Shown: positions 7,705-17,427, numbered from the stretch's first letter. The stretch: 56,592 nucleotides of DNA from Fimbriiglobus sp. (GCA_025362195.1 JANYHV010000354.1:1-56592), one strand, 5' to 3'. Translations and numbers: made by a program. Notes: generated from the sequence alone by a model not told the origin.

Positions 7705-7763
7705 CGATTTTGTCCCTGGTAAGTGACCGTGCGTCGGACCGCCGGGCGGGCTATTATGAGCGC

Positions 7764-9143
7764 ATGACGCCTTCCGAAAGTCCCGCCGGGTCGGTCGCCT
7801 TTTCGAGCGTCCGTCGCCAAATTCTCTTTCTCGCGGCCCCGGCCCTGCTCCAACAGGGCCTCTTGCTCACGATCCAATTGTACGACCAGTACCTGGCCGG
7901 ACAGTTCTCACAGCACCACCAGGCCGCGCTGACGACCGCCAACTACCTGTACTGGTTCACGACGAGTTATGCCGTCGTCGTGAACGCCGGGGCGACGGCG
8001 CTCGTCGGCCGCTTCGTCGGTGCCCGCGACTGGCACCTCGCCAACCGCACGACGGCCCAGGCCCTCGTGCTCGCCCTCGTCTTCGGCCTGCTCGGCACGG
8101 GTCTGGCCTTCGCCGGCCTGCCGGGGCTGATCCGCCTCCTCGCCCTCGAAGGGGACAGCGCCGACATCGCGCTGCACTACCTGTACCCGCTCGCCGGGCT
8201 GTTGCCGTTTTACATGGTCGAAGTCGGCGGCATCGCGTGCCTGGTCGGGGCGGGGGACACGCGGACCGGGTTGAAAGCCCTCGCCACGGTCACGCTCATC
8301 AACATCCCGCTCGCCTGGGGCCTGTCGCGCGGGGCGTGGGGCCTGCCGGACCTGGGCTTCCTGGGAATCGCCTGGGGCACCGGTCTGGCGCACATCGTCG
8401 GCTGCGGGCTGGTCCTGGCGACCTTACTCCGCGGCCGGTACGGGCTGCGCCTCCGCGTGGCCGACCTGGCCCCGGACCGCCTGCTCGTCGCCCGCCTGCT
8501 CCGCGTCAGCGTGCCGGCGGCCATCGACTCGCTGTCGGTCGGCGTGTTCCAGTTCATCTTCCTCGGGTTCGTCAATCGCATTGGCGAGACGGCGGCGTCG
8601 GCCCACGGCATCGCCCTGCGGCTCGAAGGCCTCGGCTACCTGTCCGGGGCGGCCTTCGCCACGGCCACGGCCGGGATCGTCGGCCGCGCCCTCGGCGAGC
8701 GCCGCCCCGACCTCGCGGCCAGGGCCGGGTGGACGGCGTTCGGCATGGGCGGGCTGCTCATGACCGGCATGGGCGTGCTCTTCTTCGTCTTCGCCCGGCC
8801 GATGTTCGAGTTGTTCAACCAGCGCGCCGACCAGCAGTCGGTGATCGAAATCGGCGTGCCCGTTTTACGGCTGATCGCGTTCGCCATGCCGGGGCTGGCC
8901 GGGTCGATCATCCTGACGCAGGCCCTGCGCGGGGCCGGGGACACGCGCGTCCCGGTGCTGTTCACCTGGATCGGCTTCCTCGGCGTCCGGCTGCCGCTGG
9001 CGTTCCTGCTGACCGACCCGCGGGGCGGGTTCGAGTGGGGGCTGATCGGCGCGTGGACGGCGATGTTCGTGGACATCTACGTCCGCGGCCTGTTCTTCCT
9101 CGCCCGGTTCGCCGGCGGGAAGTGGAAGCGCGTGAAGGTGTAA
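7764..9143 (+). CDS. MATE family multidrug/cation efflux transporter, 459 aa
   Basis: A polytopic inner-membrane protein with about 12 hydrophobic segments arranged as two homologous six-helix halves, typical of the NorM/DinF MATE superfamily. Family features include LAAPALLQQGLLLTIQLYDQ in helix 1, the GAGDTRTG and GAGDTRVP loops at equivalent places in the two halves, and NRIGETAASAHGIALRLEGL in the second half. It should export organic cations or other small toxic molecules in exchange for Na+ or H+. The ATG at 7764 is selected because an upstream frame extension adds only charged residues before the first helix. No neighbour points to a specific substrate. It ends 11 bp from the convergent flavoprotein gene. 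Confidence 0.9.
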   Translation: MTPSESPAGSVAFSSVRRQILFLAAPALLQQGLLLTIQLYDQYLAGQFSQHHQAALTTANYLYWFTTSYAVVVNAGATALVGRFVGARDWHLANRTTAQALVLALVFGLLGTGLAFAGLPGLIRLLALEGDSADIALHYLYPLAGLLPFYMVEVGGIACLVGAGDTRTGLKALATVTLINIPLAWGLSRGAWGLPDLGFLGIAWGTGLAHIVGCGLVLATLLRGRYGLRLRVADLAPDRLLVARLLRVSVPAAIDSLSVGVFQFIFLGFVNRIGETAASAHGIALRLEGLGYLSGAAFATATAGIVGRALGERRPDLAARAGWTAFGMGGLLMTGMGVLFFVFARPMFELFNQRADQQSVIEIGVPVLRLIAFAMPGLAGSIILTQALRGAGDTRVPVLFTWIGFLGVRLPLAFLLTDPRGGFEWGLIGAWTAMFVDIYVRGLFFLARFAGGKWKRVKV

Positions 9144-9154
9144 ACGCCGCCGGC

Positions 9155-10696
9155 TTACGACGCCGTGGCCGGCTCCGCGGCCTCGGTCTTGATGCGGGTC
9201 GGCACGCTCCGCAGGCCGGTCGCGCCGGCGTTCGCGGCCGTCGTTTCCGCGCCGGCGTTGCCCGACTCGTGGTACTCGGCGTCGCCGTTCACTTCCCACA
9301 GGTCGTACACGGCGCGGTTCGCCTTGATGTTCTCGACGCACAGCATCGCCGTCATCATGGCGTGGTCCTGGTTGTTGTACTTGTGCATCCCGTTCCGCCC
9401 GACCAGGTGCAGGTTCGGGAAGCGCGTCGCCAACTCGTCGCGGATCGTGTTCACGTGCGTGGCGTACTCGTCGTCGTATACCGGGTACGCCTTGGGCTGG
9501 CGGACGACGCACCCGTCGATCACGTCCTCGGCCTTGGCCAGCCCGATCTTTTCCAACTCGGTCTTGGCGAGCGTTACCAAGTCGGCGTCGCTGGACGCCC
9601 ACAGGCCGTCGCCCTCGAAGCAGAAGTACTCGAGGCCGTAGCAGTTCAGCGTCGGGTCGGGGATCATCTCCGGCGACCACGACTTGAAGTTCTGCACGCG
9701 GCCGACCTTGACCGACGGGTCGTGGATGTAAATCCAGTTGTCCGTGAACTGCTGGCGGTCCTTGAGGATCAACGCCACCGTGAGGAACTCGCGGTACCGC
9801 AGCTTGTTCGCCGCGGCCCGGGTCGCCTCGCTCGCCTGGGGCGACAGGCCGTTGACGAGTTGCTTCATCGGGGCGGTGCTAATGACGTGCTTGGCCACGA
9901 CCTGCTCGAAGCTGCCGTCCGGGCCGACGTGGTTGACGACCCAGCAGTCGTTGGCGTCGTCGCGGTGCAGGCCGACGACCTTGCGGCCCATCTGGAGGTG
10001 TCCGCCGAGGGCCTGCATCTTCTTGGCGCACGCCTCCCACAGCATCCCCGGCCCGAGCCGCGGGTAGCGGAAGGTGCTAATCAGCGTCTTGATCACCCCG
10101 GCCTTGCCCGCCTTCGGCTTGGGCTTCCACAGGGCGTTGAGGATCGCGGTCTTGAGCGACAGCCCCTTGATGCGTTGCGCGGCCCAGTCGGCGGAGATCT
10201 CCTTACAGCTCATCCCCCAGACTTTTTCCGTGTAGGTCTTGAAGAAGATGTTGAACAGCCGCTTGCCGAACTGGTTGCTCACCCAGTCCTGGAACGACTT
10301 CGGGTTCTTCGTCGGGAAGGCTTGCGCCCAGGCGTAGGACAGGACGCAGCGGGCCGACTCGAAGACGCCGAGCTTGGTCAACGCCTCGCCGGCCTTGAGC
10401 GGGTACTCGAAGAAGGCGTTGTTGTAAAAGATGCGCGACGACCGCGGCCGGTCGAGCATGTCGTCGGGCAGGATTTCCGTCCAGAAGTCTTCGACTTCCT
10501 TCGACTTGGAAAAGAACCGGTGCCCGCCGATGTCGAAGTTGAAGCCCTTATACTTGGCCGTCCGCGAGATGCCGCCGACGTACTCGGGGTCGGCTTCCAG
10601 GACGATCACCGGCACGTTGGCCTTCGACAGTTGGTACGCGGCGGTGAGGCCCGCGGGGCCGGCACCGATGACGAGGACGGTGGTCTGTTGCGGCAT
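9155..10696 (-). CDS. NAD(P)/FAD-dependent oxidoreductase, UDP-galactopyranose-mutase/amine-oxidase-like, 513 aa
   Basis: The N-terminus carries a dinucleotide-binding GAGPAG at residues 11-16 followed by an acidic residue at the end of the second strand (VIVLEADPE), then GGISRTAKYKGFNFDIGGHRF, the FAD contact region of the amine-oxidase/UGM superfamily. Further family blocks are FNIFFKTYTEKVWGMSCKEI and YPRLGPGMLWEACAKKM. The C-terminal part includes VGRNGMHKYNNQDHAMMTAM, closing the FAD site. These features fit flavoproteins of glycan biosynthesis that resemble UDP-galactopyranose mutase but whose substrate is unproven. The next gene downstream on the same strand is a membrane protein with glycosyltransferase-like topology, which suits a surface-glycan role. 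The ATG at 10696 is chosen at the Rossmann strand; its ribosome-binding site is weak. Confidence 0.82.
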   Translation of the reverse strand: MPQQTTVLVIGAGPAGLTAAYQLSKANVPVIVLEADPEYVGGISRTAKYKGFNFDIGGHRFFSKSKEVEDFWTEILPDDMLDRPRSSRIFYNNAFFEYPLKAGEALTKLGVFESARCVLSYAWAQAFPTKNPKSFQDWVSNQFGKRLFNIFFKTYTEKVWGMSCKEISADWAAQRIKGLSLKTAILNALWKPKPKAGKAGVIKTLISTFRYPRLGPGMLWEACAKKMQALGGHLQMGRKVVGLHRDDANDCWVVNHVGPDGSFEQVVAKHVISTAPMKQLVNGLSPQASEATRAAANKLRYREFLTVALILKDRQQFTDNWIYIHDPSVKVGRVQNFKSWSPEMIPDPTLNCYGLEYFCFEGDGLWASSDADLVTLAKTELEKIGLAKAEDVIDGCVVRQPKAYPVYDDEYATHVNTIRDELATRFPNLHLVGRNGMHKYNNQDHAMMTAMLCVENIKANRAVYDLWEVNGDAEYHESGNAGAETTAANAGATGLRSVPTRIKTEAAEPATAS

Positions 10697-10817
10697 GGCG
10701 AGGGTGATCGCGGGCGGACCGCGGGGGTGCGGCGAACTCGCGGTTGCTCCAACGGGTGGGGGGGCAGTTCCACCCGAACCGTAGGTCACGAACTCTTGCG
10801 CCGCCAGAAAAATGCCG

Positions 10818-12755
10818 TCACCGGCCGCGGCCCCGCGACGCCCGTAAATCGTAAATGAAGACGCGGCCGTTGGTCGCGGTGGACCCGGGGAACTCTTGCC
10901 GCAATACGAGCAGATCGACGCCCGGCTCGGCGGCGAGCGCCTCGAAGTCGGCGAGGGTCGGCTCGTGCGGCGGCGGGCCGTCGCCGCGGAACACGTCCCA
11001 GGCCACGTCGTCCGGGGCGAGCGCTAACTCGAACGGCAGGACCAGCCGGCCGCGGCGGAAGCACTCCGCGGCCCCGGCCTCGCTGAACGTGATCCCGCTG
11101 ATCTGAGTCCGCATCGAGTAGCTGTCGCAGTCGAGGTCGAACCAGACCCACTTCGGCCGCACCCCGGCCATGTAAACGCACGGCCGCGACGCCGACGGGA
11201 CCGACGGCCGGGGCGGGACTTTTCCGAGGTACACTTCCACAAATTGCAAGTCCGGCCGGTCGGCCTGGAACGTCTGCTTCGCCCACCGGCTTTGGCTCAC
11301 GTCCCAGAACCCCCACTGCACGCCCCAGCCCGCCGCGACCAAGGTGGCGACCGCGAGACCGGACCCCACGCGCGGCCGGCGGGCGAGCGCGGCCAACGCC
11401 AGGACGCTCGCCACGCGCGGCACCGCCCCGACTTGCTCCAGCGTCACTTTCGCGCGGATTTCCCATTCGAGCGACAGGTCCCAGAAGGCGGTGCGGTTGG
11501 CGTGAAGTACCTGGGCGAGGTGCAGCAAGTCCGGGACGACGAGCGCCGCGGCCGCGCCCAGCCCGACGGCCCGCCAGACCGGCCAACCGGCGAACCGAAA
11601 AGCGGCGTACCCCGCGGCCGAACCGACGATGACGGCGAACAGTGCGAGTCGCCCTTCAAGTACGGGGAAGCCCATCGCGACGACGCCGAGCGCGACGCAC
11701 CCGGCCCGCGTCAACGCCCCACCCCCCGGCCAGAGCCGCGCGACGACGGTGATCACCAACGGTCCGCGCAGCACTTCCAACGGCCAGACCCAACGGTACG
11801 GCTGGCCCTGAAACAGCAGCCGCGCCTCGCACTCCGCCGCGTACGCCGTGAGCAGGACGCCGACACCGGCGACCAGCACGGCCGCGCCGACCAGGGTCGT
11901 GCCCGGCTTGCCGCGGCCGAACCGGACGAACAACAACGCCGCCACCGCCGCCACGCCGAGCCGCAGCCAGTCGGTCGCGGCCCAGTTGATCGGGTGGTGG
12001 AACGGCATCGCCGCGATGACCTGCCCGCGCCAAATCTCGCTCATCGGCCCGAACACTTTGACCGGAAGCCCCGGTACCGCCAGCAGCCCGAGGCCGAACG
12101 CGGTGGCGACGCCGACGAAGCCCCAGCCGTACCGCCCGGCCCGCGCGACGGCGGTGATTCCTCCCATCAGGGCGACAGGCGCGCCGATCAGGGGGTGAAC
12201 GACCAGTGCCCCGGCCGTCAACGCGAAGAAGCCCGGCCACCGCCCGGCGAGCAGGCGCTCCAGCGCGAACAGGCCCAGCGCGGCGGCGACGGGCCGGGCC
12301 GTCAGGAACTGCTCGTTGACCAGGAACGTGCCGCCGTCCGCGCACAACACCGGGCAGCACGCGCACCACAGGACCCCAAGCGGCAGCGTCGGCACCGGCC
12401 CCAGCAGTCGGCGCAGGAAGACGATCAGGGCGGCGATCAGCACGGCCGTCGAGCCGACGGAGCCCAGGAAAAACGTCCAGTCGATGCCGAGTACGGCGTA
12501 GACGCCGGCGAGGAGTTGCGGGAAGAGCGTGTACTTCGACTGCGAGCCGTAGGCGAAAAAGAGGTCGTTGTGGAAGCGGCCGTCGTACGCGTTGATCGTC
12601 TGGGCCGCGTACAGGCAGGCGTCCTGTTTGATGCCGACGTAGGGCATCCAAAGGGCGTTGCCCAGGAACGCCAGCGCCCACAGCAGGACGGGCCGGGCGG
12701 CGAGGTGACTGAGCAGCCCCGTGACAGTGCGGGGTTCGGCGTACGGCGACGGCAT
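10818..12755 (-). CDS. Polytopic membrane protein, GT-C glycosyltransferase-like, 645 aa
   Basis: About 10-12 transmembrane helices span roughly residues 18-470, followed by a soluble C-terminal domain of about 170 residues. A first large loop after helix 1 contains an acidic site (YVGIKQDACLYAAQTINAYD). This topology, with a big first extracytoplasmic loop and a soluble tail, is that of GT-C glycosyltransferases of the ArnT/PMT type and related planctomycete membrane proteins, but the sequence shows no decisive catalytic motif. It ends in a basic tail. It lies directly upstream of the UGM-like flavoprotein on the same strand (121 bp apart), so both may act in a glycan pathway. A hairpin at 12802-12835 separates it from the gene before it. 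Confidence 0.7.
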   Translation of the reverse strand: MPSPYAEPRTVTGLLSHLAARPVLLWALAFLGNALWMPYVGIKQDACLYAAQTINAYDGRFHNDLFFAYGSQSKYTLFPQLLAGVYAVLGIDWTFFLGSVGSTAVLIAALIVFLRRLLGPVPTLPLGVLWCACCPVLCADGGTFLVNEQFLTARPVAAALGLFALERLLAGRWPGFFALTAGALVVHPLIGAPVALMGGITAVARAGRYGWGFVGVATAFGLGLLAVPGLPVKVFGPMSEIWRGQVIAAMPFHHPINWAATDWLRLGVAAVAALLFVRFGRGKPGTTLVGAAVLVAGVGVLLTAYAAECEARLLFQGQPYRWVWPLEVLRGPLVITVVARLWPGGGALTRAGCVALGVVAMGFPVLEGRLALFAVIVGSAAGYAAFRFAGWPVWRAVGLGAAAALVVPDLLHLAQVLHANRTAFWDLSLEWEIRAKVTLEQVGAVPRVASVLALAALARRPRVGSGLAVATLVAAGWGVQWGFWDVSQSRWAKQTFQADRPDLQFVEVYLGKVPPRPSVPSASRPCVYMAGVRPKWVWFDLDCDSYSMRTQISGITFSEAGAAECFRRGRLVLPFELALAPDDVAWDVFRGDGPPPHEPTLADFEALAAEPGVDLLVLRQEFPGSTATNGRVFIYDLRASRGRGR

Positions 12756-12801
12756 GGGCGATCTCGGGGCGGGGAGTACGCCCCAACCATAGCCCACGAA
12801 A

Positions 12802-12835
12802 CGACGCACCCGGGCGAGTCGGCCCGGGTGCGTCG
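12802..12835 (-). terminator. Long GC-rich hairpin after the MoxR/vWA operon, probable terminator
   Basis: A perfect 14-bp stem (CGACGCACCCGGGC at 12802-12815 with its complement at 12822-12835) closes a 6-nt loop. It begins 19 nt downstream of the stop of the coiled-coil membrane protein on the minus strand and is followed by only a short T-poor stretch, so termination may need Rho or be partial. Confidence 0.6.
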
Positions 12836-12853
12836 GTGGAACTGTCGCGGGGG

Positions 12854-14410
12854 TTACTTCTTCTGGGCCGGCTTGGACTCTGCGGCCTTCGCGTCGTCGG
12901 CCTTCTTGAAGGTGTCGTCGGCCGACGGGCGGATCATCTCGAAGTACCGCTTGACGGTCTGGCGGTGGCCCAGCGGAATCGGTTCACTTTCGAGGACCGC
13001 TTCGGACTCCTTCTTACCCTTGGCGAACTTCTCGCGGTACGCCCGGCCGGCCTGCTGGCGGGCTTCGGGGGTGGTCAGCGTCTCCACGTCCGAGTCGCCG
13101 GTTTCGCCCGGGGCACCGGTCAGTTGCAGTTCGTTCCGCTTGCTGTTCAACTTGGTCTTCTCGCCCTCCGTGTTGCCACTGATGCCGCGGCCCCAGTTGC
13201 TGCTCGGCGAGTTGGACTTCTGCGGCGACTTCTTCCGCTCGCCGCCGTTGTTCTGGCAGTCGCACTTGCCGTCCTTGAGGTCGTCCTCGTCGTTCTGGAG
13301 CAGGTTCGCGGCTTTCTTGCGGCGGATGGCGTTGTTGATGTTCTTGGCGACCTTCTTGCCGGCCTGGGCGACCTTGCCCTTGCCGTTGCCCCCGGTCAGC
13401 GCGTCCGCGAGTTCGCCGACGGCGTCCGACAGGCTGCCCTGGCCCGCGTCGGCCATTTTCTTCTGCTGTTCCTTGAGCTTCTGTTCGAGGTCCTTCGACT
13501 CCTTCGGGGTCAGCTTCAACTCGTCGAGCTTCTCGAACTCCTTGGCCGCCTTGTCCCAGTCGCCCTTCATCAACGCCTTGCCGGCCGCTTCAAAGGGCTG
13601 CGACGACGCCAAGGCCGTGCCGAGTGCGCCGAGTTGGCCGTCGAGGGCGGCGATGTTGAGCTGGTCGAGCATCTGCGTGTTCTGGGCCGACATTTCCGCC
13701 AGCTTCGCCAAGACTTCGCGCTCGTTGACGTTCGGCTGGGCGAGTTCTTCGAGCTTCTTGTCCTTCTTCTCGATCAAATCTTTGAGGGCCTTCTTGTCGT
13801 CCTCGGCCTTCTGGTCCTCCACGTCGTTGAGCGACTCGGCCAGGTCCTTGCGGCGCTCGGCCCACTTGGCCGCCTGCTCGTCGATCACGGTCGCAATGTG
13901 GTCGGGCGTCGGGGCCGGCCCGGCCTCGACTTCCTTGGGCGCGAGCGGCCAGACGACCAAGGCCACCGCCGCGGCCATGCCGGCGACGGCGACCGGCCAC
14001 GCCTTCGGGGCGGTCAGCGGCACGACCCGCTTTGGCTCGACGGCCCGCAGCTGGTCCATCGCCTCCGCGTACTGCAAGCCCTGCAATTCACTCGGGGTCG
14101 TCTCGTTGGCGAAGGCCAGGGCGGTGACGGTGCGGTCCTTGAAGGTGTAGTGCGTGTCGATCGCGGCGGCGGCCCCGTGCGCACTCTTACGCAGAGCCAG
14201 CCCGACGAGCAACCCCGCGAGCGGCCCCGCGGCCAGCACGCCGACGGCGAGCGCAGCGGGGAGTTCGGTCGCCAGCCCGAGCCGCACGATGCCGAGGGCC
14301 ACGCCGGCGACGCCCGACGCGGCGACGCCGATCAGCACGCACTTCAACAGGAATACCGACTGCTGCCGACGCCGCACCGGCGTCAGCACCACCGTCAAGG
14401 CTTCACGCAT
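12854..14410 (-). CDS. Membrane protein with long coiled-coil domain, last gene of the MoxR operon, 518 aa
   Basis: The N-terminal part has three membrane helices (about residues 19-42, 50-73 and 138-158) and between them a short conserved-looking segment, AAIDTHYTFKDRTVTALAFA. The remainder is a highly charged Lys/Glu/Asp-rich region of long helices (roughly residues 165-300), then a cysteine pair (DCQNNG region) and a disordered C-terminus ending in Ala/Lys. The layout resembles the DUF4175-like membrane proteins that accompany MoxR/BatA-type operons, but I base this on context and topology. GGAGGT 7 nt before the ATG is a good ribosome-binding site. It is the last gene of a co-directional run MoxR-DUF58-vWA-vWA, and probably anchors or scaffolds that machinery at the inner membrane. 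The exact function is unknown. Confidence 0.75.
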   Translation of the reverse strand: MREALTVVLTPVRRRQQSVFLLKCVLIGVAASGVAGVALGIVRLGLATELPAALAVGVLAAGPLAGLLVGLALRKSAHGAAAAIDTHYTFKDRTVTALAFANETTPSELQGLQYAEAMDQLRAVEPKRVVPLTAPKAWPVAVAGMAAAVALVVWPLAPKEVEAGPAPTPDHIATVIDEQAAKWAERRKDLAESLNDVEDQKAEDDKKALKDLIEKKDKKLEELAQPNVNEREVLAKLAEMSAQNTQMLDQLNIAALDGQLGALGTALASSQPFEAAGKALMKGDWDKAAKEFEKLDELKLTPKESKDLEQKLKEQQKKMADAGQGSLSDAVGELADALTGGNGKGKVAQAGKKVAKNINNAIRRKKAANLLQNDEDDLKDGKCDCQNNGGERKKSPQKSNSPSSNWGRGISGNTEGEKTKLNSKRNELQLTGAPGETGDSDVETLTTPEARQQAGRAYREKFAKGKKESEAVLESEPIPLGHRQTVKRYFEMIRPSADDTFKKADDAKAAESKPAQKK

Positions 14411-14513
14411 GTCCGACCTCCGAGGGGAAACCGCGAACTGTCCCAGTGTAAGTTCTCAACGCCGGCCGAACAAGTTCATTCCAAACAAACGCGCCGGCGT
14501 CAGCCGGTTCTTA

Positions 14514-14683
14514 GGCTCCGCCGCAGGCGACTCGGGTTAGCCCGACGCGCGAGCGAGGGACGCAAAGGTCGTCGAGAATGCTGTACTCGTAGTCCATCCC
14601 GTCAACGCCCATCAACCCTGCGAACGAACCTTTGCGTCCCTCGCTAGCGCGTCGGGCTAACCCGATTCGCCTGCGGCGGAGCC
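14514..14683. repeat. Inverted repeat, TTAGCCCGACGCG family, 55-bp arms
   Basis: Left arm 14514-14568 and right arm 14629-14683 are inverted copies differing at 2 of 55 positions, separated by 60 bp. Each arm includes the core GTTAGCCCGACGCGC and a GAGGGACGCAAAGG end. The right arm covers the stop codon and about the last 13 codons of the vWA gene, so the C-terminal tail of that protein is encoded by repeat sequence. The same core recurs as an inverted pair at 17284-17420. Confidence 0.85.
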
Positions 14684-17241
14684 TTGTTGGGCATCACCAT
14701 TTTCATCGGCGGCTTGGCCCGGCCGAGGACCAGGTCGAAGTCGATCCGGCGGAGCGCCACGTCGGCCAGGAAGAACACCATCGCCGCGATGAGCAGGTAC
14801 GGCCAGAGCGGCAGCGGTTGCGAGGCGGTGCGGTCGTCGGGGGCGAACACGTCCTCCGGGGCCGGCTTGAAGCCGCCGCCGGAGACGCGGGCCAACTCCT
14901 GCAAGAAGGCTTCGTTCGTCGGCCGCAGGCGCAACTCTTCGTCGTAGTTGACGACCAGCCCGCGGGACTGTTGGACGGCGTCCATTCCCTTCGCCGTTTG
15001 CACCATTTGCACCTGGTACGCGCCCGGCTTGTCGAGCGGGAAGTCGGCGGTGTACCGGCCGGGCGCGGTCTGCGTCATCGTCACCTCGCGCCGCCCGTCC
15101 TGCGGCTCCAACACGGTCACCTGGACCGTCGCCTGGTTGACGTACTTGCCGTCGAGTTGGACCGTGTCGAAGGTCAGGTAGCCGCGGCCGTCCTTCTGCT
15201 CGACGGTGGCGAACACCCCCTTGGCGTCCGACTTGCGCATGGCGTGCCGGACGACCTGCGCCCAGAACTTGCTGTACCCCGGCCAGGTGATCCACTCGGC
15301 GGCCCACCGGCTCTTGGCGTCCGACGTGAAGGCCACCGACATGCCCAGGCCGTACCGCCACCACGACAGCAGCGGGTCGCTTTTCTCGGTGATCAGGATC
15401 ACCTCGCTCGTCGGCTTCGGCCGGGTCGTCACGTAGCCCAACAGCGGCGGCGCGTCTTCGATGCGGATGCCGTCGAGGACTTGCGTCGAGCGCAGGATGG
15501 TCGGCGTGAACGGCTGCTCGTTGATGGCCGACTTGCTGGCGGTGACCGTCTCCTTGGCGAAGATTTGCGGGATGTTGGTGGGGTCGGTCGAGTGGTAGTA
15601 CCGGCCGTTGCCGATGCGGGCGATGTTTTCGAGCACCTTGAAGTCGCAATCGTCCCCCACGGCGACGGCGGTGCACGTCATCTTGGCCTGGGCCATGTTC
15701 TGCGCGATCCCCTCGAAGTCGGCCGGCTCGGAGACGCCGTCGGTCAGCAGGATGACGTGCTTGAGCTTCGCCGCGACCTGCTGCAGGGCCTCGTAGGCGG
15801 CCTCCATCGGCGGCCCCATCGTCGTGCCGCCGCCGGCCTCGATGGCGCTGATCTTGTCGATGATGCCGGCCTTGTTCGACGCCGGCTGGATCTCGGCGAT
15901 CCAGAAGAAGTCGCCCTCGAAGGCGATGACGCCGACCTTGTCGCGCGGCCCCAGCAACTCGACGGCGGCCTTCGCGGCGTCCTTCGCCATCTCCATCTTG
16001 GTGCCGCCCATCGACCCCGACTTGTCGATCACCAGCACCATCGCCAGGCTCGGCTTCTCCTTCTCTTTCTCGAAGTCCGACCGCACCGGCAGAATCTCCT
16101 CGATCGTGGTCCGGTAGTAGCCGCCGAGGCCGAACGACTGGTCGCCGCCGAGCATGATGAGGCCGCCGCCGAGGTCTTGCACGTAGGCCCGGATGACGTT
16201 CATCTGCCGGCTCGTCATCGAAGTCGCGGGCACGTTCGAGAGCGCGATCAGCTCGTAATTCTGCAAGTCGGTGAGGTTGTCCGGGATGCCACTCGGCGGG
16301 CGGATGTCGACCTTGATGCCCTCCTGTTCGAGGGCGTAAGCGAGTTCCTTGGCCTGCTTCGGGTCGCTGTCGGCGAGTAGGACGCGCGGCTTACCGTTCG
16401 TGAAAACAATGGCCTTGGCTACGTTGTTGTCGAGCAGTTTGTCCCGGAAGCCCTTCAGCCGGACTGTGTACTCGGCGGTCCGCTCGCCGGTGACCTGCTG
16501 GCGGAAGGTCTCCTTGTTCTCGCCCTTCTTGAGCTTGACCTTGCGGGTGGCGAGCTTGAACTGGCCGAGGTACAGTTCGACCTCGCCCTCGTTGTCGTCC
16601 ACGTTGGAATCGACCGTCACCTCGACGTAGAACGGCTCGCCGTCGCGGACCTGCGTCGGCACCCCGACGTTCGACACCTGCACTTCGGGTTCGGTGCGCG
16701 TCATCAGCGGCACGGTCGAGACCGGCACCCGGCCGCGCAGGGCGGTGCGGATCGCGTCGCCGGCGGTGGCGTTGCCGTCGCTGATGACGACGATTTTCGG
16801 CACCGAACTCGGCGGAATGGCGGCGGCCGCGACTTCCAGCGCCGCGGCGATGTTCGTCCCCTTGGGGTCGCCGGCGAACGGCGACGCGGCGTCCGGCGTG
16901 ACCGGCCCCGGGTCCGCGCCGAAGCGGACCACCGCGACCTTGTGGTTCCCTTTGGCCGCGAACGCCTTGGCCAGGAAGTCGGCGGCGACCGGCTTGGCCT
17001 CGTCGGCGACGCTCAGGCTGTCGTCCACGGCGAAGACGACGAACTGCTCCTTCGACGGCCGCAGGTAGGTCAGCCCGCACAGCGCCGCCACCAGCAGCGC
17101 GACGACGAGGCTGCGGACGGCGAGCGACGCGATGCGCTGCCAGCGGCTGAAGTCGGTCAGGCCGCGGACGAAGTACCAGACGAGTACCGGCAGCGCCAGC
17201 AACCCGAGCAGGTACCACGGCTGAGTCAGTTCCCAAGGCAT
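14644..17241 (-). CDS. Large membrane protein with two vWA-like domains and a GATase1-like domain, 865 aa
   Basis: Two membrane helices near the N-terminus (about residues 10-27 and 40-62) precede a first von Willebrand-like domain with an intact-looking MIDAS start DDSLS. A beta-rich region, a class-I-glutamine-amidotransferase-like segment (RVLLADSDPKQAKELAYALE, then GGGLIMLGGDQSFGLGGYY), and a second von Willebrand A domain follow, the last with DKSGSM at D406 and downstream GGGTTMGPP and LLTDGVSEP. A last membrane helix is near residue 820. This is the planctomycete cousin of BatA/BatB-type proteins, which bind metal and protein partners at the membrane. The protein lies in the MoxR operon and is a candidate MoxR client. 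Its last codons lie in an inverted repeat that may have been inserted into the gene end. Confidence 0.85.
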   Translation of the reverse strand: MPWELTQPWYLLGLLALPVLVWYFVRGLTDFSRWQRIASLAVRSLVVALLVAALCGLTYLRPSKEQFVVFAVDDSLSVADEAKPVAADFLAKAFAAKGNHKVAVVRFGADPGPVTPDAASPFAGDPKGTNIAAALEVAAAAIPPSSVPKIVVISDGNATAGDAIRTALRGRVPVSTVPLMTRTEPEVQVSNVGVPTQVRDGEPFYVEVTVDSNVDDNEGEVELYLGQFKLATRKVKLKKGENKETFRQQVTGERTAEYTVRLKGFRDKLLDNNVAKAIVFTNGKPRVLLADSDPKQAKELAYALEQEGIKVDIRPPSGIPDNLTDLQNYELIALSNVPATSMTSRQMNVIRAYVQDLGGGLIMLGGDQSFGLGGYYRTTIEEILPVRSDFEKEKEKPSLAMVLVIDKSGSMGGTKMEMAKDAAKAAVELLGPRDKVGVIAFEGDFFWIAEIQPASNKAGIIDKISAIEAGGGTTMGPPMEAAYEALQQVAAKLKHVILLTDGVSEPADFEGIAQNMAQAKMTCTAVAVGDDCDFKVLENIARIGNGRYYHSTDPTNIPQIFAKETVTASKSAINEQPFTPTILRSTQVLDGIRIEDAPPLLGYVTTRPKPTSEVILITEKSDPLLSWWRYGLGMSVAFTSDAKSRWAAEWITWPGYSKFWAQVVRHAMRKSDAKGVFATVEQKDGRGYLTFDTVQLDGKYVNQATVQVTVLEPQDGRREVTMTQTAPGRYTADFPLDKPGAYQVQMVQTAKGMDAVQQSRGLVVNYDEELRLRPTNEAFLQELARVSGGGFKPAPEDVFAPDDRTASQPLPLWPYLLIAAMVFFLADVALRRIDFDLVLGRAKPPMKMVMPNKAPPQANRVSPTR

Positions 17242-17283
17242 GAAGCGAACCCCTTCGACTGTCGTCGTAACACCGGCGAACCA

Positions 17284-17420
17284 TTCTTGTTAGCCCGACG
17301 CGTTATCGAGGGACACAAGGGTTCGTTCACACTGTTTGTGGGCATCGACCGAATTGTCATTGCCCGTCAACCTCGTCCACGACCTTTGCGTCCCTCGCTG
17401 GCGCGTCGGGCTAACAAGAA
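17284..17420. repeat. Inverted repeat, TTAGCCCGACGCG family, in the gap between the two vWA genes
   Basis: Left arm 17284-17320 and right arm 17383-17420 are inverted copies sharing TTCTTGTTAGCCCGACGCG and GAGGGAC with a few mismatches and a one-base gap, separated by about 62 bp. It occupies most of the 186-bp gap between the two vWA genes, and the right arm ends 7 bp before the stop codon of the shorter one. No promoter or gene is apparent in the rest of the gap. Confidence 0.8.
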
Positions 17421-17427
17421 CTTCGCC

